Assembly (NCBI RefSeq): GCF_000013865.1
Contig: NC_007949.1
Coordinates: 296,406 to 360,405 of the forward strand
Reading direction: 5' to 3'
From: Polaromonas sp. JS666
GTDB taxonomy: Bacteria; Pseudomonadota; Gammaproteobacteria; Burkholderiales; Burkholderiaceae_C
DNA: 64,000 bases
In this document: positions 32,965-42,461 of the stretch, one piece after another
Numbering within the stretch: position 1 is the first letter of the stretch
How the letters are laid out: each line of letters begins with the position of its first letter
The notes under the pieces: model-generated
Seen by the model: the letters and a program-made list of their open reading frames with translations, nothing else
What the model was told of the DNA's origin: nothing
Databases searched by the model: none
Program-made: the position numbers and the translations under genes

Positions 32965-34872
32965 ATGGGAATGAAATGGCTGTCCGCTCTACTAAAACCA
33001 AACAAACCAGAGCTTCTGGCCGCACCTCCGAGCTCAAAATCTGCGCGGCCGGCGGCCGCTGCACCAGCAGTGGCCATGCAAAACATCTATCCTCCGGACG
33101 ATCAAGGTCTGCCGCTGCGTAGGGTTGCGGAGCTGCTAGCTGGGAATGAGAGTTTGATTTCCCGCATCCGTCTCCATGCCGCCGCAGACGTGGACAAATT
33201 CGATGTCCGATTCCTGACACCCATCACGAATTTGGCAAACCAGATCAATGCGCTGCCGGCTTCATCCTCTTCATTGTTCTCGGGTGAGGGTGGCTTGTTG
33301 CGAGCGTCCCTGGAAATGGCATTCTTGTGCTTTCAGGCATCGGATGGGCGCATTTTTACGGGCGCAGCAACGGTCGAGGTGCGACACAAATTGGAGCCTC
33401 GCTGGCGATACATCTGTTTTCTGGCAGGTTTGCTTCACCCCATAGGTATACCTTTGGTCCGCATGGTGGTTTCAACCAAGGGGGGGGAGTCATGGCCCAA
33501 GCACATGCACGACATCACCACCTGGGCCCAGGGCGCCAAGATCGACCGCGTCTATGTGAATTGGTCGGATGAGTCAAAGCTCGAACAGAACAAGCTGCTC
33601 GGCCCATCGCCATACACCGCTTCCATCCTGCACAAAATTGTCGGGCCCGAGAATCTGGGCTGGTTGGAAGAAGGCTCCCCAGATCTGACACGTACCCTTT
33701 TCGAACTGGTGGGAGGTAGTGAGACAACCTCACGAATCGCCAAGGATGTTGTTGTAACGATGTGGGGCAAGGTGCAGCAGCGCGAGGAGGCGCGCCGGCC
33801 CCAAGCCTACGGGCGGTTGACTGTTGGCACACACCTGACGCCCTACCTGGTGGGGTCGATGCGGTCACTTGTTAACGACGGCAAGTGGAAGCCCAATGAC
33901 GGTCCCCTAATCGTGGATAGCACCGGCGTCTACTTGATTTGGCCGGATGCGGGGGAAGAGATTGTGCGGCAAGGCGCTCGCGAAGGACGCGATGGATGGC
34001 CGTCATCCGCGGCTACTCTGGCTGAGTTGCTCAAGCAAGATGGTGTTTTTGAAACCTCGTACGGAAACGATATGGGGATGACTGAGGTCGTAGATAAGGA
34101 GGGCAACGTCCTCCAGTCATACAAGTTAAAGAAGCCGACCACAGTCATCGAAACGTATGAGGCCTCCGATTACCAGCGGGCAGCGCCCAAGACGTTGAGT
34201 GGTGTTCTGGATCGTGACCCTCTTGCAAAGGCAGAGGCTAAAGCGGTAGAGAAGAAGGCCAAGCCTGCTCAGGCAAACCTTGAGGTCGATACACCAGCGG
34301 TGTCCACTTCTCCTGCGAATGCAACGGTGGATCCGGAGACTGGTGAACTCATCGCATCCACGGAGGTTCGCAATGACGTTTCGAGCACCGACGGGGCCGA
34401 TTTGTCGGCGGACAGCGCACCTGTCGAACCTGTTGCCGTTACAGAGGTAGCAACCGCGCCTATTCAACCGCCAGCACTTGCTACGGCGCCACTGCCTGGA
34501 CAGAGCGGAAGGATCAAAGAGGCCGCAGAAGTGAAGTTCAGTGATCTCGTTCCCGAGGAAATCCGCAAGGAAATCAAGACCACTCTGACCATTGAGTTGC
34601 TTGGCAAGGTCATAAAGGCATGGCGGGAGCGCGGTGAGCAGAGTACCACCATGCGCCTGACTGACAACGGGGCTGCTATCAGCATCGATTTCCTGGGAAC
34701 ACTCATGCGCAGCATCCCGGACTGGGCAAACGAAATGGCATCTGCAGGCTTGATTTACGCACCCCCCGATCGTCCAGGTCTGAAGGTCCATAAGGTGGCG
34801 ATTCCCGAAGGCTCCAAGGCCAAAGAGGCGATCGTTATATCCCGTTACGGTTGCAAGAAGTTGGGGCTCTAA
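32965..34872 (+). CDS. traI: MobH/TraI_2-family relaxase-like protein with lost HD metal ligands
   Basis: This is 635 residues. The N-terminal TraI_2 domain (about residues 45-280) is recognisable by SLFSGEGGLLRASLEMAFLC, RWRYICFLAGLLHPIGIPLV and HMHDITTWAQGAKIDRVYVN. A linker rich in Ala, Pro and Glu follows (about 390-510), then the TraI_2 C-terminal winged-helix-like domain (510-635). The family HD-type metal ligands are replaced: GLLRH-S becomes GLLRAS (112-116), LLHDxGKP becomes LLHPIGIP (156-163), and the expected ligands after W200 and near MWGKV (266-270) are not His/Asp. Active MobH relaxases need that site to nick oriT. Either this family uses other residues or the protein is structural. 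It is directly coupled (TAATG) to the TraD gene. Confidence 0.75.
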   Translation: MGMKWLSALLKPNKPELLAAPPSSKSARPAAAAPAVAMQNIYPPDDQGLPLRRVAELLAGNESLISRIRLHAAADVDKFDVRFLTPITNLANQINALPASSSSLFSGEGGLLRASLEMAFLCFQASDGRIFTGAATVEVRHKLEPRWRYICFLAGLLHPIGIPLVRMVVSTKGGESWPKHMHDITTWAQGAKIDRVYVNWSDESKLEQNKLLGPSPYTASILHKIVGPENLGWLEEGSPDLTRTLFELVGGSETTSRIAKDVVVTMWGKVQQREEARRPQAYGRLTVGTHLTPYLVGSMRSLVNDGKWKPNDGPLIVDSTGVYLIWPDAGEEIVRQGAREGRDGWPSSAATLAELLKQDGVFETSYGNDMGMTEVVDKEGNVLQSYKLKKPTTVIETYEASDYQRAAPKTLSGVLDRDPLAKAEAKAVEKKAKPAQANLEVDTPAVSTSPANATVDPETGELIASTEVRNDVSSTDGADLSADSAPVEPVAVTEVATAPIQPPALATAPLPGQSGRIKEAAEVKFSDLVPEEIRKEIKTTLTIELLGKVIKAWRERGEQSTTMRLTDNGAAISIDFLGTLMRSIPDWANEMASAGLIYAPPDRPGLKVHKVAIPEGSKAKEAIVISRYGCKKLGL

Positions 34873-36824
34873 TGGCTGAAAATCGATTTGAACAACTGTT
34901 GCGCCCGGCATTCGAAGCGCGGGCTGCGATTGGGTGGGGGATAGCCGCTATCTGGATGTTGATCTGTGCTGTCCTTGTCAACGCACCACGCGGCACTCTA
35001 CTTGCATCCGCTGGTCTTGCTGTGGCCATGGCGTCGTGGCGCATGTTCGGAGCCCAGCGTTTGCTTAAATACAAGCTGTCTCTTTCGGGCAAGGAAGTGG
35101 TGATCATGAAGACCACGGACCTCCAAAAAGCGATGCCGAAGCTCGGTGAAAACCTTTGGCTGGGCTGGGGCTACCGCTGGGAGCCTCGTCACACCCAGCG
35201 CGCATACGAGGTTCTCAAGCGGGATCTTGACGATGTGTATCCACCACAATGGTGGCTCAAGTGGATGGGCAAGACCAAAGATCCACGCAAGGCCAAAGGC
35301 CTGCCGTGGGTTCATGGCTTGGATATGAAGGAGAGCGACGTCCTGTTGCCCTTTGAATCGCTGAAGGGCCATTGCGCAATCATTGCTACGACAGGTGCCA
35401 TCAAAACACGTCTGGCGGCACTGGTGATCTTCCAGCTGGCCTTGAGGGGCGATTGCGTGATCGTGATTGACCCGAAAGGGGATCGTGACTTGCGCGAAAT
35501 CTGCCGACAGGCCGCCGTGCTCGCAGGCCACCCCGAGCGGTTTCTGATGCTTCACCCGGCCTTTGCCTCCGAGTCCGTCAGGCTCGACCTGGTGAAGAAC
35601 TGGGATCAGGTGTCTCAGGTGGCTTCGCGTATCACTATGGTCCTGGGTTCCCAGGAGAGTGACAACTTCAAGGAATTCTGCTGGATGGCCGTCCACCGGA
35701 TTACCAACGGAATGAAGTACATCGGTCGCCGAGTGAGCCTCTACAACTTGAAAACGTCGATGGAGTCACGGGTATCTGTCGAAAAGCTCACCGAGCAAGC
35801 TCTGCGGAAATTCTTTAAGGAAGAGTGCCCGCAGCTGTTGGAGTCAATTGAGAAGGAAATCAACGCGTCGAATGCCGCCGGCAAGCGCCCTGTCAGCAAA
35901 AACGCAGTAGAGACCAATTCCCCGGAGCTGAGTGCCATGATCAAAGTCTTCCTTTCCGAAGTGCCGGAAAGCCATGACGAGGCGACGTCGAAAGGTCTGC
36001 CAGCCAAGCCCGAAGAGGTCCGTGGTTTGGTTGCCATTCTGGAAGCTAACAAGGAATGGTTCGGCAAGATGATCGTCAGCATCACGCCGTTGCTTACCAA
36101 GTTGACTACGGACGATCTCCGTGGGCTCTTGTCGCCAGACTATGAGGACATCAACGACACACGTCCCATCATGGACGGAAAGCGCCTGGTCGAAGGGAAT
36201 CATATCTTCTACATGGGGACAGACACGCTGGCCGACGAATCCGTTGGAAAGGCCATGTCAACGATGGCTTTGGCCGAGCTTTCATCGGTGGCGGCCGAGA
36301 TTTACAACCATGGTGTTGCGTCCAAGGATGACGGTTCGCAACCCCGACGTGTCCACGTCGTAGTGGACGAATGGCGCGATGCGGCCTGTGAACCAATGAT
36401 CCAACAGGCGAACAAGGGCCGTGGGGCTGGGTTCTTCATTTGGGCACTAGGACAAACATTCTCCGACCTGGTAGACAAGTTCGGTGGCAATACCGCCCGT
36501 GCGCGTACCTTCATCGGCAACATGAACAACCTGATCGTAGGTGCAACTCAGGATCCGGACACGATGAACCTGATCATCGACAAGCTGGGTGAGACTTCAA
36601 TCATCGTCAAGAGTCAGTCCACTGGCATGGGTTCGAAAACCGAGGATGTGGGGCTGGAATTCAGCGCCAATCAAAGCGAATCCATTTCAGAAAAGACGGT
36701 GGAGATTTTCCCGAGGAGTTTGTTACCGCAGCTGCAGGATCTGCACTACATCGGATTCTTTAACCGCGGCGAGCTCATTAAGGGCCGTATCCCCGTCATC
36801 GTGCAGAACAACAGGCCTACCTAA
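34872..36824 (+). CDS. traD: TraD-type T4SS coupling ATPase with altered Walker A
   Basis: This is 650 residues from ATG 34872, which overlaps the upstream stop. Two N-terminal membrane segments (about 18-55) are followed by a VirD4/TraD ATPase. Walker B is CVIVIDPKGD (195-204); HVVVDEWRDAA and a NNLIVGATQDPDTMNLI segment fit SXT-like TraD. The Walker A, however, reads ATTGAIKTR (172-180) where TraD proteins have GTTxVGKTR: both glycines of GxxxxGK[T/S] are changed, though Lys and Thr remain. ATP binding may be impaired. Normally the protein docks the relaxosome onto the T4SS. That its likely partner upstream is also degenerate makes the pair notable. Confidence 0.85.
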   Translation: MAENRFEQLLRPAFEARAAIGWGIAAIWMLICAVLVNAPRGTLLASAGLAVAMASWRMFGAQRLLKYKLSLSGKEVVIMKTTDLQKAMPKLGENLWLGWGYRWEPRHTQRAYEVLKRDLDDVYPPQWWLKWMGKTKDPRKAKGLPWVHGLDMKESDVLLPFESLKGHCAIIATTGAIKTRLAALVIFQLALRGDCVIVIDPKGDRDLREICRQAAVLAGHPERFLMLHPAFASESVRLDLVKNWDQVSQVASRITMVLGSQESDNFKEFCWMAVHRITNGMKYIGRRVSLYNLKTSMESRVSVEKLTEQALRKFFKEECPQLLESIEKEINASNAAGKRPVSKNAVETNSPELSAMIKVFLSEVPESHDEATSKGLPAKPEEVRGLVAILEANKEWFGKMIVSITPLLTKLTTDDLRGLLSPDYEDINDTRPIMDGKRLVEGNHIFYMGTDTLADESVGKAMSTMALAELSSVAAEIYNHGVASKDDGSQPRRVHVVVDEWRDAACEPMIQQANKGRGAGFFIWALGQTFSDLVDKFGGNTARARTFIGNMNNLIVGATQDPDTMNLIIDKLGETSIIVKSQSTGMGSKTEDVGLEFSANQSESISEKTVEIFPRSLLPQLQDLHYIGFFNRGELIKGRIPVIVQNNRPT

Positions 36825-36828
36825 TTAC

Positions 36829-37440
36829 ATGACGTCAGTAACAAACATCGGTTCCAAAGCACGACAAGACAGATCGCCCACCGACGGTGGTGCGGCTGTT
36901 TGGCCTATCAATTCGCTTGCTCCCAAGACCCCCAACGCATGGCTGAACGAGATTATCCGAAATAAGCCGTACGAGAGTATCGCTTTGTCGATTTGGACGC
37001 ACCAACCGAACCTTCGGGTTGCAACCGAGAAGTTGGGTGGCTACCTGACGCCTCTGTGGCCAGCACCTGATGGCAGGTCTCTTTGGAGCGAAGCCATCGA
37101 AAAAGCGGTGACCAAGGTCGACCTCGCCGTCCAGCGTGGGGAAAACTACCACGGTCGAGTGGTCGGCATTTACCTGTTCTGGCTGGCCAGTTGCGTTCCC
37201 GACGTGGCGCGCATCGCCGTTCATGGCTACAACAAGCAAGGTCAGCGAATCGTTTGGAAGTATTTTTCCCAGCCGTTGAGCGCCTGGGTGAAAGCCAACG
37301 CGATCGAGCGCATCGAGGCTGTGTTGGTAGAAGAGGAGCCGGCCGAAGAGGTTACGGCTGGACTACGCACGCATTTGGTGGCCCGCATCACCGATCCCGT
37401 GGATGCGGGATACCTGGAAATGTACGCACCGCGGGGGTAA
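36829..37440 (+). CDS. Conserved-looking hypothetical protein of the transfer region
   Basis: This is 203 residues from ATG 36829, five bases after the traD stop. It is soluble, with no signal peptide; WLNEIIRNKPYESIALSIWT and YHGRVVGIYLFWLASCVPDV are the most distinctive segments. I do not recognise the family. Its position between TraD and a DUF4400 protein is that of small accessory genes in MobH-type elements, and it is surely in the same operon. Confidence 0.65.
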   Translation: MTSVTNIGSKARQDRSPTDGGAAVWPINSLAPKTPNAWLNEIIRNKPYESIALSIWTHQPNLRVATEKLGGYLTPLWPAPDGRSLWSEAIEKAVTKVDLAVQRGENYHGRVVGIYLFWLASCVPDVARIAVHGYNKQGQRIVWKYFSQPLSAWVKANAIERIEAVLVEEEPAEEVTAGLRTHLVARITDPVDAGYLEMYAPRG

Positions 37441-37443
37441 GAC

Positions 37444-38082
37444 ATGAAGAACAGTCAGCACCTTGGGTTTTGGTTGGCAGTGGTGTTCCTGGGATTTTTC
37501 ATCGCGCCACTGATGAGAAGTGGGTCCAGCATGGAGGCCTTTGTGGGGGACGAAGTTCATCAGACACGTGAGGCACTGGGAGCCCGCGTGGGCGACTTTG
37601 TCGTTTCGTTTGCGAACGCCACCTTTCAAGACACGCCATTGGGCATGGTTGCTCAGACGGCAAAGACTGCCAAGCACACCAAGGAAGAGGTGGCCTTATC
37701 GAAGCGGGTGGCTGGACCTGGGGGAGAGTTGATGTCCTCGGTTTACAACAGCTACCTGCAGGGTCTGATACTCCAGGCATTCGTGGTCGCAATGAGGCTG
37801 GCTATCGTCCTGATCTGGCTTGTCGTTCTGGCCCCAATGTTGGGTGCTTCGGTATTTGATGGGTTCATGCAGAGGCGCATCAAGCGAGCCGAGTTTGGTG
37901 CGATCCGTCCCGCAACCTTCACTGTGGCCGGGATGTTTGTGATCCCATTGCTGGCGCTGCCCCTGGTATACCTGGTCATTCCTTTCAGCCTATCACCCCT
38001 GCTGGCACCGCTTTGGGCGCTGATTGTTGCTTTGCCTCTGTCACTGCTGGTGTCCAACATGCAGCCATTGTTCGGCCGGTGA
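37444..38082 (+). CDS. DUF4400-like integral membrane protein
   Basis: This is 212 residues with about four membrane segments (near 8-24, 105-132, 160-182 and 186-204). The order TraI-TraD-hypothetical-DUF4400 is typical of MobH-type conjugative elements, and the LIWLVVLAPMLGASVFDGFM then RRIKRAEF segment fits DUF4400. The function is unknown; it is possibly an inner-membrane partner of TraD. The start lies four bases after the previous stop. Confidence 0.7.
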   Translation: MKNSQHLGFWLAVVFLGFFIAPLMRSGSSMEAFVGDEVHQTREALGARVGDFVVSFANATFQDTPLGMVAQTAKTAKHTKEEVALSKRVAGPGGELMSSVYNSYLQGLILQAFVVAMRLAIVLIWLVVLAPMLGASVFDGFMQRRIKRAEFGAIRPATFTVAGMFVIPLLALPLVYLVIPFSLSPLLAPLWALIVALPLSLLVSNMQPLFGR

Positions 38083-38092
38083 TGCAATTTAA

Positions 38093-38121
38093 AGAGCCGT
38101 TGGCTGTGCGCCAATGGCTCT
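38093..38121 (+). promoter_or_regulatory. Long hairpin between the DUF4400 and virB11 genes
   Basis: AGAGCCGTTGGC pairs with GCCAATGGCTCT over 12 positions (one G-T) around a five-base loop. A weak TTTT follows 9 bases later. It could be a partial terminator or an RNA processing site that separates the TraI/TraD block from the T4SS block. Confidence 0.6.
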
Positions 38122-38184
38122 ATGCATCGTTTTAGCGCCATTGTCCGGGCAAAAAATATGGACTGAGCTTGGAGAATTCCAAGC

Positions 38185-39183
38185 ATGCATATCGAAGAGC
38201 CTCCATCAGCCGCAAAAGCCCAAGAGGCCATCCGACTTGGTCACACCCAACGGGTTCTGGCGCAGCTTATGGATACGCTGGCCGTTCTGAGAACCCATTT
38301 TGATGACGCTGAAATCAGCGAAATCATGATCAATGGGCCAGATGACGTGTTCATCGAAAAGCACGGCAAAACCATCAAGCTCAAGGTCAAGCTGGCCGCT
38401 CCAAACATTCGTGCCGCCATTAGCCTGATCGCCGGCCTGATGGAAAAGGAAGTTGGCGAAAAGAACAAGCAGCGTGTCTTGTCTGCGAGACTCCCCGGGT
38501 TCCGGGTCGAGGCGATCCTTCCCCCCGTGGCAGTCAATGGCCCGACCATGTGTATTCGGCGCCATGCCTCCCGCGTATTCAGCATCGAAGAGTACATCAG
38601 CAGTGGTGTGATCTCTCAGGAGTATGCGGATCTGCTCAAGCAGGCAATCCTCAACAAGGAAAACTTCCTGATCGTTGGTGGAACTGGCTCGGGCAAGACC
38701 ACGATGATGAATACGGCCTTGAGCATGGTTCCGCCTGACGAGCGTCTGTTTGTCATTGAAACAGTTCACGAACTGCAGATCGTTTCCCCCAACAAGGTTC
38801 TCGTTGAATGTGACGACGAACAGGGGATGACCCCCCGTAAAGCAGTGCGCACAGCCATGCGCTACGCACCCAAACGCGTGATCGTCGGCGAGCTGCGCGG
38901 ACCAGAAGCCTATGACTGGATGGATGCGGCAAACACAGGCCACCCAGGGTCTGCGGCAACCATCCATGCCAACAGTGCCGCCCGCGGCCTTGGCCGCCTG
39001 GAAAACCTGCTCCTCATGTCAAACATGGGCGTTCCTCATGAGGCATTAAAGGTGGCCATCGCGGACAGCGTTCAGTGGCTGTTTTTCATCAAACGCGATG
39101 GAGCAACTCGCAAGGTAACCGAGGTGTGCCGTGTACTCGACTACGACCGCGTGAAGGGTGAGTACGTCCTCGAAAAGTTTTGA
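38185..39183 (+). CDS. virB11: VirB11/TrbB-type T4SS ATPase
   Basis: This is a 332-residue hexameric traffic ATPase at the cytoplasmic base of the T4SS. Walker A IVGGTGSGKTT (163-173), the Asp/Glu box FVIETVHELQI, Walker B RVIVGELRGPEAYDW and the His box SAATIHANSAARG are all intact. An N-terminal domain (about 1-125) precedes the ATPase. GGAG lies ten bases before the ATG. It comes first in the virB block, as TrbB does in Trb-type systems, rather than last as in Agrobacterium. Confidence 0.92.
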   Translation: MHIEEPPSAAKAQEAIRLGHTQRVLAQLMDTLAVLRTHFDDAEISEIMINGPDDVFIEKHGKTIKLKVKLAAPNIRAAISLIAGLMEKEVGEKNKQRVLSARLPGFRVEAILPPVAVNGPTMCIRRHASRVFSIEEYISSGVISQEYADLLKQAILNKENFLIVGGTGSGKTTMMNTALSMVPPDERLFVIETVHELQIVSPNKVLVECDDEQGMTPRKAVRTAMRYAPKRVIVGELRGPEAYDWMDAANTGHPGSAATIHANSAARGLGRLENLLLMSNMGVPHEALKVAIADSVQWLFFIKRDGATRKVTEVCRVLDYDRVKGEYVLEKF

Positions 39184-39219
39184 TTCCCCATTTTGTTTTT
39201 TTACCCTAGGAGAGCTCTC

Positions 39220-39603
39220 ATGATCCAAACCATCAAATCCAAAATTACCGCGCTGCGCCAGAACCAGTCGGGCGGCCAGAACCTGAAGACGGTTTTGACT
39301 GCCACCCTGGTAGCGGCCCTGCTCGCTGTCATGCCCATTGATGCCATGGCCCAAAACTTCGACATTCCATTCATCACGCAGTTTGGCTGCTCCGTGGTGA
39401 AGTGGATGAAGGGACCATTGGCGATTCTGATCTTCGTTGTCGTCGTGATCGCTACGCTGGTGATCGGGATGATTTCCAAGATGGACTGGAGTCGCATTAT
39501 TTCCGTGTGTGTGGTGTTCGGCATCATCATCGGTCTGGGCGGTGTACTGGCTAATTCGTCGTACTTCCAAGCCATGCCCGCAATGCAATCCTGCTTGTCC
39601 TAA
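39220..39603 (+). CDS. virB2: VirB2/TrbC-type pilin
   Basis: This is 127 residues from ATG 39220 (AGGAGAG upstream). A long signal peptide (to about 53, ending MAQN) and two hydrophobic segments (about 75-92 and 101-119) give the typical VirB2 pilin layout. A conserved-type Cys (FGCSV) lies between. It is the likely subunit of the conjugative pilus. The gene lies between virB11 and virB3, as in Trb systems. Confidence 0.88.
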   Translation: MIQTIKSKITALRQNQSGGQNLKTVLTATLVAALLAVMPIDAMAQNFDIPFITQFGCSVVKWMKGPLAILIFVVVVIATLVIGMISKMDWSRIISVCVVFGIIIGLGGVLANSSYFQAMPAMQSCLS

Positions 39604-39909
39604 ATGGCATCGCGTTCCTCGGCCTTTCATCAGTCGTTGCAGCGATCGCGGCTGATCATGGGAATCGAGAAGGCCAGCTTCGGGGGGTTGGTCTTCGCCA
39701 GCTCCTTCTGTCTGGTCGCTCGCAGCTATTGGGGTGTCCCAATCATCGTCATCCTGTACCTGCTCGCCAAGTGGCTTACCAAACGTGATGGGCAGTTCAT
39801 TGAGGTCTTCTTCAAGTACCTCAATGAGGACCATGTCTACGACGCAACGCCGCGCCTTAGCGATTACAAGTCCCGGCCCAAAGGCTGGGGTAAAGACCTA
39901 CCGCTCTGA
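39604..39909 (+). CDS. virB3: VirB3/TrbD-like protein
   Basis: This is 101 residues whose ATG follows the virB2 stop with no gap (TAAATG). One hydrophobic hairpin (LVFASSFCLVARSYWGVPII through VILYLLAKW) and a C-terminal tail YDATPRLSDYKSRPKGWG fit VirB3, an inner-membrane component that docks with VirB4. Confidence 0.88.
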   Translation: MASRSSAFHQSLQRSRLIMGIEKASFGGLVFASSFCLVARSYWGVPIIVILYLLAKWLTKRDGQFIEVFFKYLNEDHVYDATPRLSDYKSRPKGWGKDLPL

Positions 39910-39920
39910 TTGGCCAAATA

Positions 39921-42461
39921 ATGATTGCATTTGAAGACCTTTTCAACAAGCCGCGTAAAGCGGCTCGTTCCTTTGCTGAACTGCTACCTTGGTTCGCCCA
40001 AGTAGCTCCCGGGCTGGTAATTTGCCAGGATGGCTCGCTGCTTGCGGGCTACACCTTTGAGGGCTCGGATGTCGAGGGGCGGCAGGACTTCGAATCCGAT
40101 CAGAAGATCAACCAGCTTCAAACGGCCCTGCGCACGCTGACGGACAGAATCACCATGTGGACGGTGCAGGAGCGCCGGTTTGTCTCTGGATACCCGAAAG
40201 GGGACTTCTCCAGCCCTATTGCCCGTGCGATTGACGAGCAGTGGGAAAAGTCCATTTCCAAGCAACGCAATGCACGGTTGACCCAGCGGATCTACCTCGG
40301 GTTCAACTTTCCAAACTCCAGCGAGGCCTTCTTTGAAGCCTTGCGCGCCGAACTGGAGGAAAATGATGGCAAGGTGCTCGCCGCATTGGGTGGACTGATC
40401 AAGCGCCGACTCTCCGACAAGGGCGCGATTGCGAAGGTCCGGGGGCAGCTGGCCGACATGACCACCGAGTTTGAAAAGCTGCTGGGAGCCTTCTCGGGGA
40501 TAGTCGAGACAAACCTGGGGTTCAAGCGGCTGGAGGGTGAAGAATTCCTGGGTGACCTGTATTCCCGGGCCAACTTGGCTTCACCTCCTGGGCCTGTTCG
40601 TTTGCCGAAAGGTGGTGCCTATCTGAATACTGCGTTGGCATCCGACACGCTGATCCGCCGCCAAGATCAGTTCGAGTTCAAAGGGCCGACGAAAAGCGCA
40701 TATGTTGCTGCTCTGTCCACCACCGGCACGCCACAAGAGGCGTATAGCGGCTACATGGATTCCCTCATGGCGGTGGATTGCGAGTATGTCCTGGTACAGT
40801 GCTACCGCTTCATTGACCGCACCGTGGCCGAAAAAGCCATTCAGGATGCGGAAATGTTCTATCGCTCGGAGGTGAAGTCGGTTCTGACGCGAGTCTTTGA
40901 ACGCATGACCGACTCCGAATCGGAAAAGGTCAACACCGGTAACCTGCAACTGGCCCAGGATGCACAGGATGCTCTGGTTGAACTCACAGCTTCTGATGTG
41001 AGCTACGGCTACTACAACATGACGATCCTTGCCCTCGGCACAACGCAGAAGGAAGCCGAGAATGCGGCAGACCTGATGGCCAGCAATTTGCGGGCTAACG
41101 GCTTCACCATCCTGCGCGAGCGCCAGGGTCTGATGTCAGCGTTCTTGGCAACCATGCCAGGCAATGCAGATGCAATTCTTCGTTGGAAGCTGGCTTCAAC
41201 GGCAAATCTGGCCGATCTGGCACCGATTCGTACGATTTCCAAGGGTGAACCTACGCATCCCCTGTTCTCGCGGCTTATCGGTCATGACGTGCCCGCTTTG
41301 GCCAGGTTCTTGACGCCCTACGGTGTCACCTATGACTTCAACAATCACGAGACCGATGTAGGTCATACCGCGGTCATTGGAGGTACCGGGGCAGGTAAAA
41401 CATCGCTGATGACACTCCTGATCTCGATGTTCCAGAAGTACAACCCTGGGCAGACATTCATCTTCGACATGAAATACTCGTTGATGATGGCCACTGTGCT
41501 GCTGGGCGGTAAGCACATCGATATGGGTGGAAAAGGTGGCAAGACAATCGGGATGAACCCGGTAAAAACCATGTTACTCGCCAATGACGATATGCAACTT
41601 CGCCAGTGGGTTGAAGTGCTCATTGGTGCCGGCGGAAACACGATCTCTTCGAATGAGAGCCAGGTAATTTACACAGCCATTCAAGGGCTTCGTCGGTCCC
41701 CACCTTCCACATGGCGCCTCTCGGCCCTGTACGCACTGATCGCTGGTGCCGACCAAGATTTGGCCGCAAAACTATCGCCCTATGTCGACCGGACCGATGA
41801 TGATGAAATCGGCTCAGGGCCGTATGCGTCCTATTTCGACAACGATGAAGATCACTTCCAGCTGACCCAGATCGTCGGTATGGAGGTTGAAGGCATCCTG
41901 AAAACGCCTCAACTGGCAAGTCCCTTCATGGACTATGCGTTCTACAACATCGAGCGCCGGCTTGATGGAGCTACGCCCACCCTGATCTACATCGAAGAAG
42001 CTTGGTACATGCTGGCCAACAAGGCTTTCGTCGAGAAGTTCGAGACCTGGCTGCGCACATTCCGAAGCAAACGCGCATTTATTGTCTTTGCTACCCAGTC
42101 CTTGGGTGAAATCGCACGTCTTGAAAACCTGGAGGGAATTGTCACCAATATTCCGACACAGATTCTGCTGCCCGCCGTGAAGAACTCAGTGCATCAGCAA
42201 GCGGATCTGTACAAGGATGTGTTCGGCATAAATGACAACCAACTTGATTTGCTATCCCGTGCCATCCCCAAGCGGGATTACTTGATCGTCAAACCATCGG
42301 TTACCCGCCTGGTTAGCACGCAAATGCCGCCTTTGCTCATTGCCATCAATGAGGCAACAACCCAGCCTTCTATGCGCTCTGCTGTTCTTGCAGCAGCTGC
42401 CAAGGGCGGCCTCGATTGGGAACTTAATTTTGTAAGGGAGGTGCTTCATGTTCAAGTCTAA
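39921..42461 (+). CDS. virB4: VirB4-type T4SS ATPase
   Basis: This is 846 residues, the usual length. The N-terminal domain (about 1-430) includes YSGYMDSLMAVDCEYVLVQC; the C-terminal ATPase has Walker A VIGGTGAGKTS (485-495), the FIFDMKYSL segment, and Walker B LIYIEEAWYML (about 686-696), followed by FATQSLGEIARLENL. All motifs are intact. VirB4 powers pilus assembly and substrate transfer. It overlaps virB5 by 14 bases. Confidence 0.93.
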   Translation: MIAFEDLFNKPRKAARSFAELLPWFAQVAPGLVICQDGSLLAGYTFEGSDVEGRQDFESDQKINQLQTALRTLTDRITMWTVQERRFVSGYPKGDFSSPIARAIDEQWEKSISKQRNARLTQRIYLGFNFPNSSEAFFEALRAELEENDGKVLAALGGLIKRRLSDKGAIAKVRGQLADMTTEFEKLLGAFSGIVETNLGFKRLEGEEFLGDLYSRANLASPPGPVRLPKGGAYLNTALASDTLIRRQDQFEFKGPTKSAYVAALSTTGTPQEAYSGYMDSLMAVDCEYVLVQCYRFIDRTVAEKAIQDAEMFYRSEVKSVLTRVFERMTDSESEKVNTGNLQLAQDAQDALVELTASDVSYGYYNMTILALGTTQKEAENAADLMASNLRANGFTILRERQGLMSAFLATMPGNADAILRWKLASTANLADLAPIRTISKGEPTHPLFSRLIGHDVPALARFLTPYGVTYDFNNHETDVGHTAVIGGTGAGKTSLMTLLISMFQKYNPGQTFIFDMKYSLMMATVLLGGKHIDMGGKGGKTIGMNPVKTMLLANDDMQLRQWVEVLIGAGGNTISSNESQVIYTAIQGLRRSPPSTWRLSALYALIAGADQDLAAKLSPYVDRTDDDEIGSGPYASYFDNDEDHFQLTQIVGMEVEGILKTPQLASPFMDYAFYNIERRLDGATPTLIYIEEAWYMLANKAFVEKFETWLRTFRSKRAFIVFATQSLGEIARLENLEGIVTNIPTQILLPAVKNSVHQQADLYKDVFGINDNQLDLLSRAIPKRDYLIVKPSVTRLVSTQMPPLLIAINEATTQPSMRSAVLAAAAKGGLDWELNFVREVLHVQV

